64,000 nucleotides of DNA from Osedax fenrisi (GCA_964019155.1 OZ025241.1:2995559-3059558), one strand, 5' to 3'. Counted from the stretch's first letter, positions 11,903 to 23,715 are shown. Translations and numbers: made by a program. Notes: a model not told the origin generated them from the letters alone.

Positions 11903-14275
11903 TTATGTTATAATTATAAAAAAAATTCTAAAATTATTTCTTTGGCAAAATTCTTTTATCAATTTATTGTCGTCAATATAATCTAATATATCCTGATGTT
12001 CATTGCAGATAGCCAATATGTTTATTTGTTGATGTGTGCTTTGTGAACTTAACCACGTATTCAATCTTCTTAACATATAAAAACTTTTCTCACAGGACAC
12101 TGACGTACTTGGTTGTACCATCAATAATTTGATTAATTTTGTTGTTTCTATACAAATAATTAATATTAAATTAATAAATATATAAGATAATATATATTCT
12201 ATATATATAAATATTATATATATATATAATATATATGCATTACTAGGCTATATACCTAAAAATAATCCTTTTTGGCAACTTTTGCATTGATCATATTCTC
12301 TACTGGTTCTTTTAAAGATTGAGAATTGAAATGGTTCTTGAACATAGGTAGTTCGAGTTTTAAAGCTTTAACACTCAATTCAGGATATTTATTTATCTGA
12401 AAAATTAATAAAATATAATATAACATATTTGTAATATAGTAAATATTCTATATTATTCTATATTATGTTTTATTAATTTTTCAGATAAATAAATATCCTT
12501 AATTAAGTATACTTACTTCATCATAATAAATTATATTTGTATTTAATAATGACGATAATAATTTTTCATATGAAATTATACTTTGATTATTTTTCAAACA
12601 TCTTTGATTTAATTCAGTAATAAGGATATCAAATATTTACATGTGTTCATTTCTATAATGTTTTATTATTACAAAATTATTAAATAAATACATTATTTGT
12701 GTACAACCTCAGTATAATATTGATATCATTGATGTCGGAATAAACATTGTTTTATTTTCCATTAACAAGTCTAACAATATTTATAATTACAAAAAAATAA
12801 GATTATGTATATTAATATATGATACTAACTTTGATGGAATTTTACGTTTTCTAGGATTACGTAATGGTAGCAAATATAGATTTTCAGATTATTTTAATAT
12901 CTTTTCTAAATAAATATGATAATTCATTCGTTTGTTCTGTACTGTGTCGATTAACATATTAATGAGTAAAACAACATCTTCATTGAGAGTATCCAATTAC
13001 ACTTATCTAATGAAATATATATTATAACTTATACTTTTAATATAAATATAAAGTAATATAATTAATATAAATATATATTTCTGTAATCAAGAATGATTAG
13101 TATAAGCTATAGGTAACACTAACCAATTTTTCTAATAAATTGAATATATCAAATGCTATATTTAATGAAATATATGTAGATGTTTCTAGTAGAGTATTCT
13201 TATATGAATATGCTTTGGCGATTTGTTCAGTACTATTTCCTCATGCCATTGTCAGTTTTTCTAATGCATTTATAATATCTAAATAAGTATGTAAGACTGC
13301 TGATATAGCCTTACAGCTGACTGTTCATATTGTAGGACACGTCGATTTGAATCAGGTTTTATCATTATCAATAGATTGGTATACATCTCTTAATTTTCAA
13401 GATTTGCTGAAAATAACACCAATATCATTCACAATGGATAAATAACCATGTAGCATTGTTTACATCTTTACATTGAGCAACATATTTACAAACAAGATTT
13501 AGGAAATGAGAACTACAATGTGTGTTATAATCCAAAGGTTGTTATTTTTGTATCAGGGTTTGTGTTCCTTTGTATACAGCTGACATACTAGATGCTCCAT
13601 CATAACATTGTCCAAGTAAATTATACATGGATAGACCGAGACGAATACTGGTGTCATTCAGAATATTTATAATAGATTCGCCAGTACTTGATGTAGATGA
13701 ATAAAGTCCTATACATTTTTCTTGTACTTTTAGATTTTCATCAATGTATCTAATTATAATAGATTGCGGGTATACCAAAGTGTTATCTTGGGTTCTATCG
13801 CACATTATAGAGAATGTTCCACTCTTTTTTACTTCCTCAGCATAATTCTTAAAATTGAATGACCTACATTGAAAAAATTTCGTTTTGTATCCTCATTTCT
13901 TTATATTCTCATTTAGGCCACCTACACGATTTATCATTTTAATAATGTTATGTTTATTTTTACTTTGCATTTTATAATTTCGTATAGGTTACCTTGATTT
14001 AAATTCTTTCCATGATGAGCAATACCTTGTCTAGAAATATATTTTATTGAATAAAACAATGTTTATCAAATTAAATAATTATCTTTACTATCTTTGTGTT
14101 TAACATTCGTAATTACTGATTCAACATTTTGTTCACTTTTCATAAAATAATTCATATCATCTTTATGTAATGATGATGTAGAATGATCCATAAATTTCTC
14201 TTTAGATTTACTTAGATTATAAAAGCCAATTGACGTAAAATTATTGTATATATTACCGTGTTTTCTCACATTCAA
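11903..14275 (-). pseudogene. ZMYM1-like hAT transposase pseudogene
   Basis: Three conserved blocks appear in the right order on the minus strand. At 14275-14066, GFYNLSKSKEKFMDHSTSSL resembles the TTF-type zinc-finger region. At 13860-13542, SIMCDRTQDN, YIDENLKVQEKCIGLY and GQCYDGASSMSAVYKGTQ match the DUF4371/RNase H-like core with its Asp residues. At 12124-11903, QPSTSVSCEKSFYMLRRLNT is the C-terminal hAT dimerisation domain. Stops and frameshifts separate the blocks, so no functional protein is made. Confidence 0.85.
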
Positions 14276-15069
14276 CTTGTAATATCGTAATCAATTATAG
14301 CATAACAGCTTTTCCAAAGTAGGGTCCCAATGTAACTAGTTACATTCTACATACCACGATTATTGAAAGGTTAATTTAAGTATTTTGCCTTTTTTGTAAT
14401 TATTTTATTTAGTAAGGTAGATGGGCTTGGTTGATTTTTTTACATTCAAATATGGAGGTTGTTTCTGAGAATCAATAATATTAATAATATCAATAATAAA
14501 TTATCAGTATTTGAAGATGACGATAGTCCCTGGGAATCAGTATTTGAATAAATAGATGTATTCCTATAGAGTATATTACCATTGTTAGTTTTTTTAAATT
14601 AAAATATTTATTAAATATTTAGTTATGTAAAGTACACTTAATATATTTATAATTTCAGTTTTAATTTGTTTATGATTATTAATAACTTATTATATATTAC
14701 TATTGTTATAATAATATTATTAATTTTTTATGTTTAATATAAATAAAATTAATTATAAGAATTAAATTTAAATTATTAATAATAATTTTTAAAATAATTT
14801 ATTAATTTTTAATAATAATATTAATTTTATTCAAGGTTTAAATTAAAGGCCGAGGAAACCTTTGCATTATTTTGTGTGTTAAAAATGTTATAGTAAAAAT
14901 TTAAAATATACAGATTTTTAAAATTAATCGTATATAAAGTATAAAATAAAAGTATTTAAATGTATTTAAAATCGAGTTTTTAGACATTGTCCTGTAAAAT
15001 GCATAAAAATTCCCTCATTTTCTCTATCTTTTACATGTAACTCATAAAGAAATTTGAGCTCCAATGATT

Positions 15070-15073
<4 letters not shown>

Positions 15074-15121
<48 letters not shown>
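15074..15121. repeat. (TA)n microsatellite
   Basis: TA run of about 48 bp inside the ZMYM1-like hAT. Confidence 0.95.
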
Positions 15122-15125
<4 letters not shown>

Positions 15126-15359
15126 CATTATTAATTTATGCTAACATATAATCATCACAGATATGATAATAATATACAGAAAAAAAATCTTCATTTTACC
15201 TAAATGGCAGGGGGGTTTTAGGTATCAAAACACCTCCATTATTTTGCCAGGGGGGGTTGCAACCCCTCCAAACCCCCCCTGTTCCGGCGCCCATACTACT
15301 CACCGAAATTAATGTAATCCATTTTTAATTGCTATATGCCTAGCAATTAAATATGCTAT

Positions 15360-16140
15360 AGCAATGAAATGGGAAGAACATAAGTTCATATTTGGATTGT
15401 CATATCTTGTTGACATATTTTATTTACTTCTTTAGTTAATATTTATTTATATATAATCTGATATAATATTTAAATTATTTATCTAGGAATAAATACAAAT
15501 TTGATTGAATTAATAGTTTATATTCATATGATTTATTGGAAAATTGAATAACTGGTATCGTAAGAATTTTGAAGACATTTAAATAAGAACTTCGCAATGT
15601 TACATATATATAGGTTACCTACTGAATATGTTGATTCTTCTAATCATCATCTAATTGCAATTTATGAAAACTTAAATACGTATTATCTTGTAGGCTGTCC
15701 TACAAGACAATATAGGCAACGCATTTAATCCTAACAACGCATTTAATTAATCTTTCAGATGAAATATTCTTATATTCCAGAAATTGACAATTATCTTTAT
15801 AATATAGCAAATCATCCATTTTATGCAGATATTAAAGATATCGATTAATATAATCTGGAACAAAGTGAACTTATAATGATGCAAAATGATATTGGTGCAA
15901 AGCACGAATTTGAAACAAAAGAACTAATATATTTTAGGATATCATTTTTGTATTATGGTGAAAATATCCACATTTTTTTAATATAATAATTAAATATATT
16001 TTACCTTTTACAAGCACATATCTATGTAAAATGGCTTTTTCAGATTTGTTAAATTTGAAAAATAACAAAATTAGAAGTCGAACCAGACCTGAGGTTCACT
16101 CCATCAGATACACAGACAAATATTGATAAAGTTGTATAAA
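15360..16140 (+). pseudogene. ZBED5-like hAT transposase remnant, C-terminal part
   Basis: Starts AMKWEEHKFIFGLSYLVDIF, then decays. It is parallel to 51535-51960 and 54650-54910 in the second element. No open frame remains. Confidence 0.65.
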
Positions 16141-16294
16141 TAATGCAAATACACAATATTTAAAAATAATATATTACATATTATATATATTTTTAATAAA
16201 TTTGTTTTAAAAAGTTAACTTATTTTTTTTAATATTTCATTGAATATATATTATACTTAGGGGTCGTTCGAAGAAAAAAGTCTGGGAACCACTT

Positions 16295-16720
16295 CTAGAT
16301 GTATGAATACGGATACCCTATAACCAATCTGCACGCATGTGAACTATTCTGATTTTCATAAAAATCGCGTGCGTTATAACGCTAACTACCCTATAGGGTA
16401 GTTAGTCACCTATAATCATAGAGCTAGAGAGAAATTTCTCTCAAGCTCTATTATTATAATAGTAATACCACCAGTGAAGATAACTTTAAAATGTTATTAT
16501 TTAGATACTTTACTTGTATTATTAATTAATAAAATATAAAAATTAATTAATAAATTACTAATTAAATTATATTAAATTATTCATAAAATGAATTATAAAT
16601 AATGTAATTGTAATTTATCTGATTAGTTCATCAATACTATATATATAAACTATAGTTTATCTAGTGATATATGGGGTGTCCGACGGACACTGTCCGTTAA
16701 GGGTGTTCGCGTAAAAGTAA
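16295..16720. mobile_element. GGGGAAAG-family TA element, copy 1, right part
   Basis: Continues copy 1 after the hAT: gaatacggataccctataac near 16306, then the inverse of 31770-31960, then a degraded end near gtgttcgcgtaaaagtaatt. It contains a 24-bp palindrome (ctaactacc...ggtagttag) around 16383-16406 and the agagctagagaga hairpin at 16418-16451. Confidence 0.7.
16418..16451. repeat. perfect-arm hairpin agagctagagaga
   Basis: atagagctagagagaaa followed by its near inverse tttctctcaagctctat. The same palindrome occurs at 9809-9832 (partial) and 19653-19692. Confidence 0.8.
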
Positions 16721-16740
16721 TTCTACCATTTCAGTGATGT

Positions 16741-16872
16741 TTCGAAAGATATTTAAAGTAATATTAAAAGTAAGTATTTAAGTAATACATATGTTAACAT
16801 TATAGTTTCGAAAGATATTTAAAGTAATATTAAAAGTAAGTATTTAAGTAATAAATATGTTAACATTATAGT
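16741..16872. repeat. 66-bp tandem duplication
   Basis: Two copies with period 66 starting ttcgaaagatatttaaagta (16741 and 16807), differing at one base (acatatg against aaatatg). The duplication is recent. The rest of 16872-17249 shows no gene. Confidence 0.9.
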
Positions 16873-17249
16873 TTAAAAATCACTATCCAGCGACCGATAG
16901 ACTGTCAAAGTTTCGTAATAATTTAATAAATGGCATCTACAAAATAATAATTCCCCTTTTATCCATGAAGCTTTCAAGCGCTGTTTCAACTTTGCTTAGA
17001 GCATTTGCTTTTGTAATATATTGAAAATTATTTCTAATTTTTTCAATTTTTTTTTTAATTTTGTCATGATAAAATGATGTAAAATAAAAAAAATTACCGA
17101 AAACCTTTAAAATTATAATTGCGATTATTTGTCGTTCTCCGGTGGAAAATATTCTCGTCTAATATATATATCTATCGAATTATATATACTTACCTATACT
17201 TAGTTGTTATTGGTGCTTTCTTCTAACAATAATATTATAAATATATTTA

Positions 17250-17874
17250 GGGGAAAGTAACTAAATACGGATCTTTAACAATAAATGGTCTTAACATTGT
17301 ATGACTCATTATTTGTATTCAAAAATTACACTATATTAATATTATATGATTATTATGAGTGATATATTATTGTGATTTTAAAATTGTATTTAATCTTTTA
17401 ATTCAATAGATAACGGGGGACCCCCATCGGGGGTGTCCGACTGACACTGTCCGTATCCGTATATATCCGGTACCTATGTCCGAATACGGACACCCTGTGT
17501 TATAATACGGACACCCTATATACCACTAGATAAACCATATATTATTGATAAATCAATCAGATAAATTATAATTACAATATTTATAATTAATTTTATGATC
17601 AATTTATTCTAATTTAATTAGTTAATAATTTATTTATTTTTATTATTTTTTAATTAATACTACAATTTAAGTATCTATATAATAATTTTTTTAGATTTAG
17701 CTTTAATAGTGGTATTAATATTTTGAATAATAAAATAATAATAAATACTTTTTTAGACTATTTATATAATTATGAATATTTTATTCATCAAACATTTTAT
17801 TTGTATGATGTATGGTTTCTAAGATACCGATCTGGTCCGTATTCGGGCACTGTCCGTATTAGGTTACTTTCCCC
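17250..17874. mobile_element. GGGGAAAG-family TA element, copy 2 (full, 625 bp)
   Basis: Begins GGGGAAAGTAAC after TA (17248-17249) and ends GTTACTTTCCCC before TA (17875-17876), so it has inverted ends and a TA target duplication. Inside are five or more copies of a cggacacc/gtgtccg motif in both orientations. No transposase is present, so it is a MITE-like non-autonomous element. Confidence 0.85.
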
Positions 17875-18479
17875 TACATATGTAATTTTTTATCAATCTA
17901 ATATATTATATACTATAGTATATGTCTACAAGTATCAACAACAAATTTGTATTACAAAAATGTTAAGATCACCACTGAAAATAAGTCGTACAAAAATTCG
18001 AACAAATCTTTAAAATTGTTATAAACAAAATTCTTAATTTTTTTATTTGCATTTAAATATTGTATAATATTCATATATTAATTCTAATAATATTGATATA
18101 TCGGGGTAGTTGTGTTATTGATTTATTTTACACTAAAGGCTATTTAACTTAAATTCGATATTTCCATGAAATTTCTAGAATACATTTTTTTTTTAATAAT
18201 TTGTCAATATTATCTGTTTAAATGCCATAATATATATATATATATATTGGAAATTGTCATTAAGAATAAAAATCACAAGTATTGGAAATACTGTTTTCTT
18301 TATTTAATTTGAGCCTCTAGAAGTTAATGGATATATAGAATACAACACTTTGATGACATATCGGGAAACTGTATACTTAATTAAAAGTGCTGCCATTTTG
18401 TAACAGTGTTTATTCATATATATTTTATAAGTATTCAGTGAGTTAGGGTAATCTGATGATGAACACCCTTGAATAACCC
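17875..18479. other. intergenic, nothing recognised
   Basis: AT-rich sequence with a short TA run near 18230. No gene or element ends are seen. Confidence 0.4.
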
Positions 18480-18617
18480 GCACCCTTAGTGTCCGTATTA
18501 TAACACATGCAGGATGTCCGACGGACACTGTCGTATTCGGTATACATGTCCGAGATTGAGTCATAATATGTTAAGACCATTTATTGTTAAAGTGTCCGTA
18601 TAAGGTAATTTTCCCTA
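18480..18617. mobile_element. GGGGAAAG-family fragment, copy 3
   Basis: Right-end fragment: gtccgacggacactgtcgta, atgttaagaccatttattg, then a gtaattttccc end followed by TA. Confidence 0.75.
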
Positions 18618-18962
18618 TATATATATTTATATATATATATTAAGAAATAATAAATATAATACATTATTTTTGTGCATTACCTACTCGTCATTGCACTAAC
18701 CTTAGTATAGTCTGCATATGTAGTAGTTCAGATATACTGTAGTATACCTAACTATAGTTGTGTATAATTACCATGACAACAGTGTATAGGCAAAATGGAT
18801 CTCTTATTATCATTGCACAAGTTCCACAATGTCTACGCATAATTGTCAAAGTGATTCGTAAGACTTTTAGGAATAATAATTCTAGAAATTGATCAATAAT
18901 TGTAGTATATTAATGTTTACTATAGTAATGGATTTTTGTTTGGTTACACATTTAATTGAAAG

Positions 18963-19008
<46 letters not shown>

Positions 19009-19751
19009 TTAGGTCAGGTTAGGTTATGTTATGTTATTTCCTATAGTATTGGATAATATATACGTTGTTAAAATAGTAATATACATGAATGTTGAAATAT
19101 ACAGTGAATAGTATAAAATACAATATAGAATAAATTACAATTAGCGTTAACATACAATACAAAAAAAACTATATCTTACATTATATTATTATATATATAT
19201 ATATATTCAATGAATTAATTTATATTTGATCGATATTCTATTATATTTATTTTGTAATTTGAACTAAATAATTAGTAATAAAAATACAATGCATAATAAA
19301 TTAAATAAAAATTGATTAATAATATAATATATTAGATTAATATGTTTATCGCCTATATATTATATACTTACCTATACCTAGTTTTAATTAATTATTTACT
19401 TAGTTTGATGTGTACCTACTTAGCGTGTATATGTTTCTTTCTATAGTATACTATACTATACTATAGTATACTATACTTTCTGTAGTAGGTATACATACTA
19501 ACAATTAATATATAAATATATTTACATATGTAATTTGTTATCAATCTATTATATTATATAAGGAATACGACTACAGGTATACGTGACCTATAAGCTGTGG
19601 TGTTGTGTAGGGAGTTAACCTATAGGGAGTTAACTTAGTAGTAATGGGTGTTACCCATAGAGCTAGAGAGATTTCTCTCTAGCTCTGTGGTGTTACCTAA
19701 TGGTTACGTTATACCTTATACAGTTTATAGTAATCCTGCAGAGTGTATACA

Positions 19752-19793
<42 letters not shown>

Positions 19794-19987
19794 CATACAT
19801 GAGGTGTATTATACATGTGTTAGAGGGTGTACAATGTACACTGTACATGAGGTGTAGGATATTGAATATATGATATACTATAGTATATATATATATATTA
19901 TCTAAGTAAAGTAGGTCTATAGACCATCTTATAATTCGCTATTTTTATAATATATATTATCTATAATTATTACGGAAATTATATGTA
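18618..19987. other. intergenic with TA arrays and a short TTAGG-like tract
   Basis: No gene is seen. A 33-bp tract at 19006-19038 reads ggttaggtcaggttagg followed by ttatg repeats, a degenerate form of the arthropod-type TTAGG unit. TA arrays lie near 18967-19004 and 19749-19796. A 12-bp-period ctatagtatac cluster lies near 19441-19490. Confidence 0.6.
19653..19692. repeat. agagctagagaga hairpin, perfect copy
   Basis: catagagctagagaga, att loop, tctctctagctctgtg: 15-bp arms almost perfectly paired. It is a sister of the motifs at 9809 and 16418. Confidence 0.85.
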
Positions 19988-20239
19988 GGGGAAAGTAACA
20001 GAATACGGACACTGTCGGACAGTGCCCGAATACGGACACCCCCGACGGGGTCCCCCGTTATCTATGGAATTAAAAGATTAAATACAATTTTAAAATCACA
20101 ATAATATTTATAATCATATAATATTAATATATTGTAATTTTTGAATAACATTTTTGATAACATTTTTGAATAAAAATAATGAGTCATAAAATGTTAAGAC
20201 CATGTATTGTTAAAGTGTCCGCATTTAGTTACTTTCCCC
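19988..20239. mobile_element. GGGGAAAG-family TA element, copy 4 (short form, 252 bp)
   Basis: GGGGAAAGTAACAGAATACG at the left and GTTACTTTCCCC at the right, with TA on each side (19986-19987 and 20240-20241). It keeps the two ends and the gggggtccc centre but lacks most of the interior of copy 2. Confidence 0.9.
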
Positions 20240-21160
20240 TAGTCCTATATTAAATACAATACTGATATCAATTAAGTTAATAAACACAAGTACACGTTAT
20301 GGTAAGTTAAAGAGGTCAAGAGGTCAAGAGGTCAAATTTTAATGAAATGTGTTCAATGAAATATAGTTTACATTTTGAATGTGAACAGATCTTCTTCATT
20401 GTATAATGATATATCTACGCATTCCTATAGGTTAACTATAGTTAACTATATCATAATTATTAATCTGTTTATTATGAACTGATATTATATAATGATATAG
20501 GAAATAATTGAATATTAAACTAATGTTACGAATTGTTTATAAGTATTATAATTATGTTATAAGGTTATGTAATAACATATATGTTATGTAAGTAGGATAC
20601 ACAATGTGTATATTATACATATGTATATAATTATATAAATGTACATAAATGAGTAGGTGTTAATACTACATGTTAATGGCGAATACATATTCATACCTGG
20701 CAAACAGTAAAATCCTATTAATAGCAACATAATAGCAGTATAATAGCACAATGTAAACATTTGAGGCTATTATATATGCTATTATGTTGCTATTATGATG
20801 TTATTACTGTTTGCTGGGTATTTATAATGTTAATCTGAAGGGTAAACTCTTAGACAAACTTGATATTTGTTTTGCTGTAGAGGTTACAGGATACAGGTTA
20901 CTATGTTACTTTGTTACAATATTAGTACAGATAATAGCTAATAGAGCTACTAACTATATACATATTTAGTATTTTACTAGCGTTTTCGCAAATGATTGTA
21001 TTCGTACCTATTCATACGTGTATGTATGTTGTATTGCTTATTTATACGTGCACACATGGGCGTGTGCACTTCATACTGTGTAGGTATGTATTAGCTCGTG
21101 CATGAGTATGTACATGTATTCGAGACCTGATTGCATCGCAAATATGATAATTAATTATTA
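20240..21160. other. intergenic with a palindromic MITE-like element
   Basis: AT-rich sequence with no gene. The only structured element is the palindrome at 20697-20818, listed separately. Confidence 0.45.
20697..20818. mobile_element. palindromic MITE-like element of about 120 bp
   Basis: The left arm ctggcaaacagtaa...aatagcaacataatagca is mirrored by tgctattatgttgctatt...ttactgtttgctgg, so nearly the whole unit folds back on itself. The ends are flanked by atacc-like bases. No other copy was spotted in the window. Confidence 0.7.
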
Positions 21161-21164
21161 ACAG

Positions 21165-21251
21165 CGATTTAAAAAGCAGCGATTAGTCATAAATGAACTA
21201 ATTCGCGGACACGATTTGACGGCGTTACAGATAAGAGATAATGCCGTATCA
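21165..21251 (+). CDS. possible orphan exon, product unknown
   Basis: Acceptor-like attaacag ends at 21164 and donor GTAGGT starts at 21252. The 87-nt interval is fully open in one frame and reads RFKKQRLVINELIRGHDL, then TALQIRDNAVS, with GC content well above its surroundings. No homology is recognised, and no partner exon could be joined in phase: the open segment at 21422 needs a different phase. It may be an exon of a gene whose other exons were missed, or chance. Confidence 0.35.
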
Positions 21252-21420
21252 GTAGGTAACTAAACTAACTAATTTGGCTATAAAACCATAGTGCAACATC
21301 CGCATATATAACATATATAATACGTTATAATAGACAACTATATAGAATATATATTGTAATGCTTTATCCGTGTATAAACGTTAAATATATCATTTCATCT
21401 ATTTGTAATAGATATAAGCA

Positions 21421-21640
21421 GACGATTCGAAGTTAAAATGGCGGACGTAATACGCTCTTCCCATTGGTCGAAGTGGTTAGACGGGCGACACGTCGGTACG
21501 AACCCGTCCGAACACGTACCTATGGGTAGAGGTACGGGGTCTGCGCTGCTCTCGGTTTGTTATAATTATGATACATTGATAATGGGGTCTATTGTCGTAG
21601 TGGTCTATTGTAGTGGTCTATTGTTGTAGTCTATTGTTGA
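21421..21640 (+). promoter_or_regulatory. GC-rich promoter-like block with AAAATGGCGG motif
   Basis: aaaatggcggac at 21434 matches the YY1-type AAnATGGCGG promoter/start context, and an inverted CCAAT box (cccattggtcg) follows. The frame from this ATG stays open for 63 codons (MADVIRSSHWSKWLDGRHVG) and could be a first exon with GTTTGT as donor near 21560. Whether it is coding or promoter cannot be decided here. Confidence 0.35.
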
Positions 21641-22865
21641 CCGTTCACCACTAGAGTGTTTTGTGTGTGTACAGGGTACAGGGTACGTGCTCTACTACAC
21701 TGTAGAGGTGATGGTTTATACTCGGGGTAACTTCATAAGCGTGTGCAGACATATATGTCTGCAGTGTATAGGCTACACTTTTTGTATATATAAACTTTTC
21801 ATATTCACCGTATTATAATAAGTATACTGAAATATGAATATAATGGGTACAACAAACTATAGAAGGATACATACTTATACATACAAATATATATTGATAG
21901 TGTAGCTTAAAATTTGTAATGTGTACTATTCAATTAATTAAATATATAATGTTATATACCTACATAATATGGTTGTAAACGAACAGACATTTTAAATGCC
22001 GTTTCTTGTTTGAACAAATAATATACATTTTGTGGAAAATATTGAATACTATCTCCCTACAACAATCTTTATTCAACACAATATTTAGTATAAAAAGTCA
22101 TCTTATAAAACATATTTTTATTTATTAAACTTATTTCCTACACAAATATTAAACTTAGATATTATCATCTATAATGTAATTTCGAGTATCAATAATAATT
22201 ATGAAAATACGACATTTACAAACAGGAACAAAAGTATAGAAAATGTTAAGTTCGTTTTTAATCCTAAAATTATAGTATACTACCATATATGGTATGCAGA
22301 TTATAAGTTATAACGCAGCATCGTGATACTTCTATTGCATTAGTGAATTGAGACTATAGTCTATAGAATATATATATTCCATTACGTACATATTATCTAG
22401 TGGAAATCATGTAATCATGTAATCATAATATCTTAATGTAACTTATTTGAATACTTAATATATATAGGGTATACCTATGGTTTATATATATTTAGTATAA
22501 TTTGTATATATATATATATATATAAGTATACATGTATATTAAACTTGCACAGCATGTCTTAGGGTGTATTACACTTGGTATTACTTCAAACAATGCAATT
22601 CGAGAAAGAAATTCACTAAGCATATTTAGTATCATATACAAAGTCAACATAGAACCTAGAAACCACCGCGGAATGGCTCCCCCCACACTATACGCCCTAC
22701 TTAAACTCTCTACTTAAACACTCTACTTAAACTCTACAGTAAACACCACCACCGGTATCTTACTTATTACACAACATCAGCCACAATATGGTAGTAACCC
22801 TATAGGGTATTACCGCTATACTGCGGTGCAATACTTTATACCATAATACAGTTATATTAACCTAT

Positions 22866-22867
<2 letters not shown>

Positions 22868-22912
<45 letters not shown>
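22868..22912. repeat. (TA)n microsatellite
   Basis: Pure TA run of about 45 bp following cctataggta. Confidence 0.95.
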
Positions 22913-22917
<5 letters not shown>

Positions 22918-23249
22918 ATTGTTCTGGGCCCTCACAGTTATTTATAACATGTACAAGTCTATGACTTATTGAAGGGTGCATTTGTATCCGATATTGTTAT
23001 ATGTGTGATTCGATAAATACATATGTATTAGCAACACTGTATACATAACCTATAGGTGTGTGTACCCATGTTGTATGATCATACACTATGTGATGCATGA
23101 TGCAGACAGAGACTGTATATATTATAACCTAATGTATACTGTATACACCACTAACTGATGATAATATCACATAATATCACATAACGTGCTATTATCATAT
23201 GTATTGTATTAACTCGAGAAATAATCATAAGTAAATATCATACTATAGT

Positions 23250-23255
23250 ATATAT

Positions 23256-23308
<53 letters not shown>

Positions 23309-23363
23309 GTTATATAAATAAATACAAATATATAATGATTATAATTATTAATCATATAATATA

Positions 23364-23408
<45 letters not shown>
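23250..23408. repeat. two (TA)n arrays separated by AT-rich spacer
   Basis: TA runs at about 23265-23305 and 23367-23408 with about 60 bp of AT-only sequence between them. Confidence 0.9.
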
Positions 23409-23411
<3 letters not shown>

Positions 23412-23499
23412 CAATTGCTTATAAATATTATATTATACGTACATGTATTATGATATATCTTTATGGGTTATAAATCGAATTACAATGCTACACAATACC

Positions 23500-23715
23500 C
23501 CTCGTAGTATGTATATATAGATGTCTGTCCTTAGCAACGCTATTAATATACACGCCCCCTTTGTGACATGTTCGCGTTATCTTGTGTTTATCTGTGATCG
23601 AAGAGTCCTTAGTTACCACGTGATACCACTTTAAGTTTACAGAACACTAACAATAGGTGTTCACATGGCATACACGAACCGCGAACATTGCATTCTGGGA
23701 GAATTCTTGTAAGAT
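23500..23715. promoter_or_regulatory. GC-richer island with promoter-type motifs
   Basis: A local break in the AT-rich background. It holds cttagcaacgc (RFX-type half site), a CACGTG E-box near 23619, and gcattctgggaga near 23690, which matches the core of the ZNF143/Staf element (TCCCAGAATGC) on the minus strand. No start codon with a convincing downstream exon was found. Confidence 0.35.

Larger units (their letters stand above)
11633..15295 (-). mobile_element. ZMYM1-like hAT transposon with perfect 8-bp target duplication
   Basis: Ends TATAGCCGCCGGAAC and its near complement GTTCCGGCGCCCATA, flanked by the identical octamer ctactcac (11625-11632 and 15296-15303). Runs of seven to eight G follow the left TIR, with matching C runs on the right. 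The minus strand encodes a decayed transposase with TTF-type zinc finger, DUF4371-like core and hAT dimerisation domain. A (TA)n array sits near the 3' end of the plus strand. Confidence 0.9.
11206..15360 (-). other. inverted segment inside the ZBED5-like hAT
   Basis: Compared with the colinear copy at 51120-51550, this block is in reverse orientation. The minus strand reads VGHTIKLIKGKSPEVISIHC near 11560 and NYIKSSSLRNRLFKFKMCEE near 11400. Its other edge (aaattaatgtaatcc near 15307) is the inverse of sequence that should lie upstream. Short ctatag motifs sit at both breakpoints. The block contains the nested hAT of 11633-15295. Confidence 0.75.
10737..16294. mobile_element. ZBED5-like hAT transposon, decayed, host of a nested hAT
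   Basis: Begins CAGTGGTTCCCAAACTGGGG and ends CTGGGAACCACTT, the typical end pair of ZBED5/Charlie-like hAT elements. The flanking octamers ctctagat and ttctagat fit a mutated 8-bp target duplication, and the break falls inside a GGGGAAAG-family copy. Transposase remnants are readable: LDESTDMTHMLQLMVFVRYI near 11050 on plus, and AMKWEEHKFIFGLSYLVDIF near 15360 on plus. The intervening transposase block is on the minus strand because an internal segment is inverted. All remnants are interrupted by stops. Confidence 0.8.
21641..23499. other. intergenic, TA arrays, no gene recognised
   Basis: Contains TA arrays at 22868-22912 and 23250-23408 and several cctatagg palindromes. Open frames at 22492-22717 overlap on both strands and show no family signature. 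Confidence 0.45.

Noticed and set aside
17723..18013. 96-codon plus-strand open frame
   Set aside because: It crosses the right end of a GGGGAAAG MITE and its flank; no family signature and no conservation in the other copies.
22492..22717. Overlapping open frames on both strands, the minus one hydrophobic
   Set aside because: No splice partners, no motifs, and similar length on both strands suggests chance.
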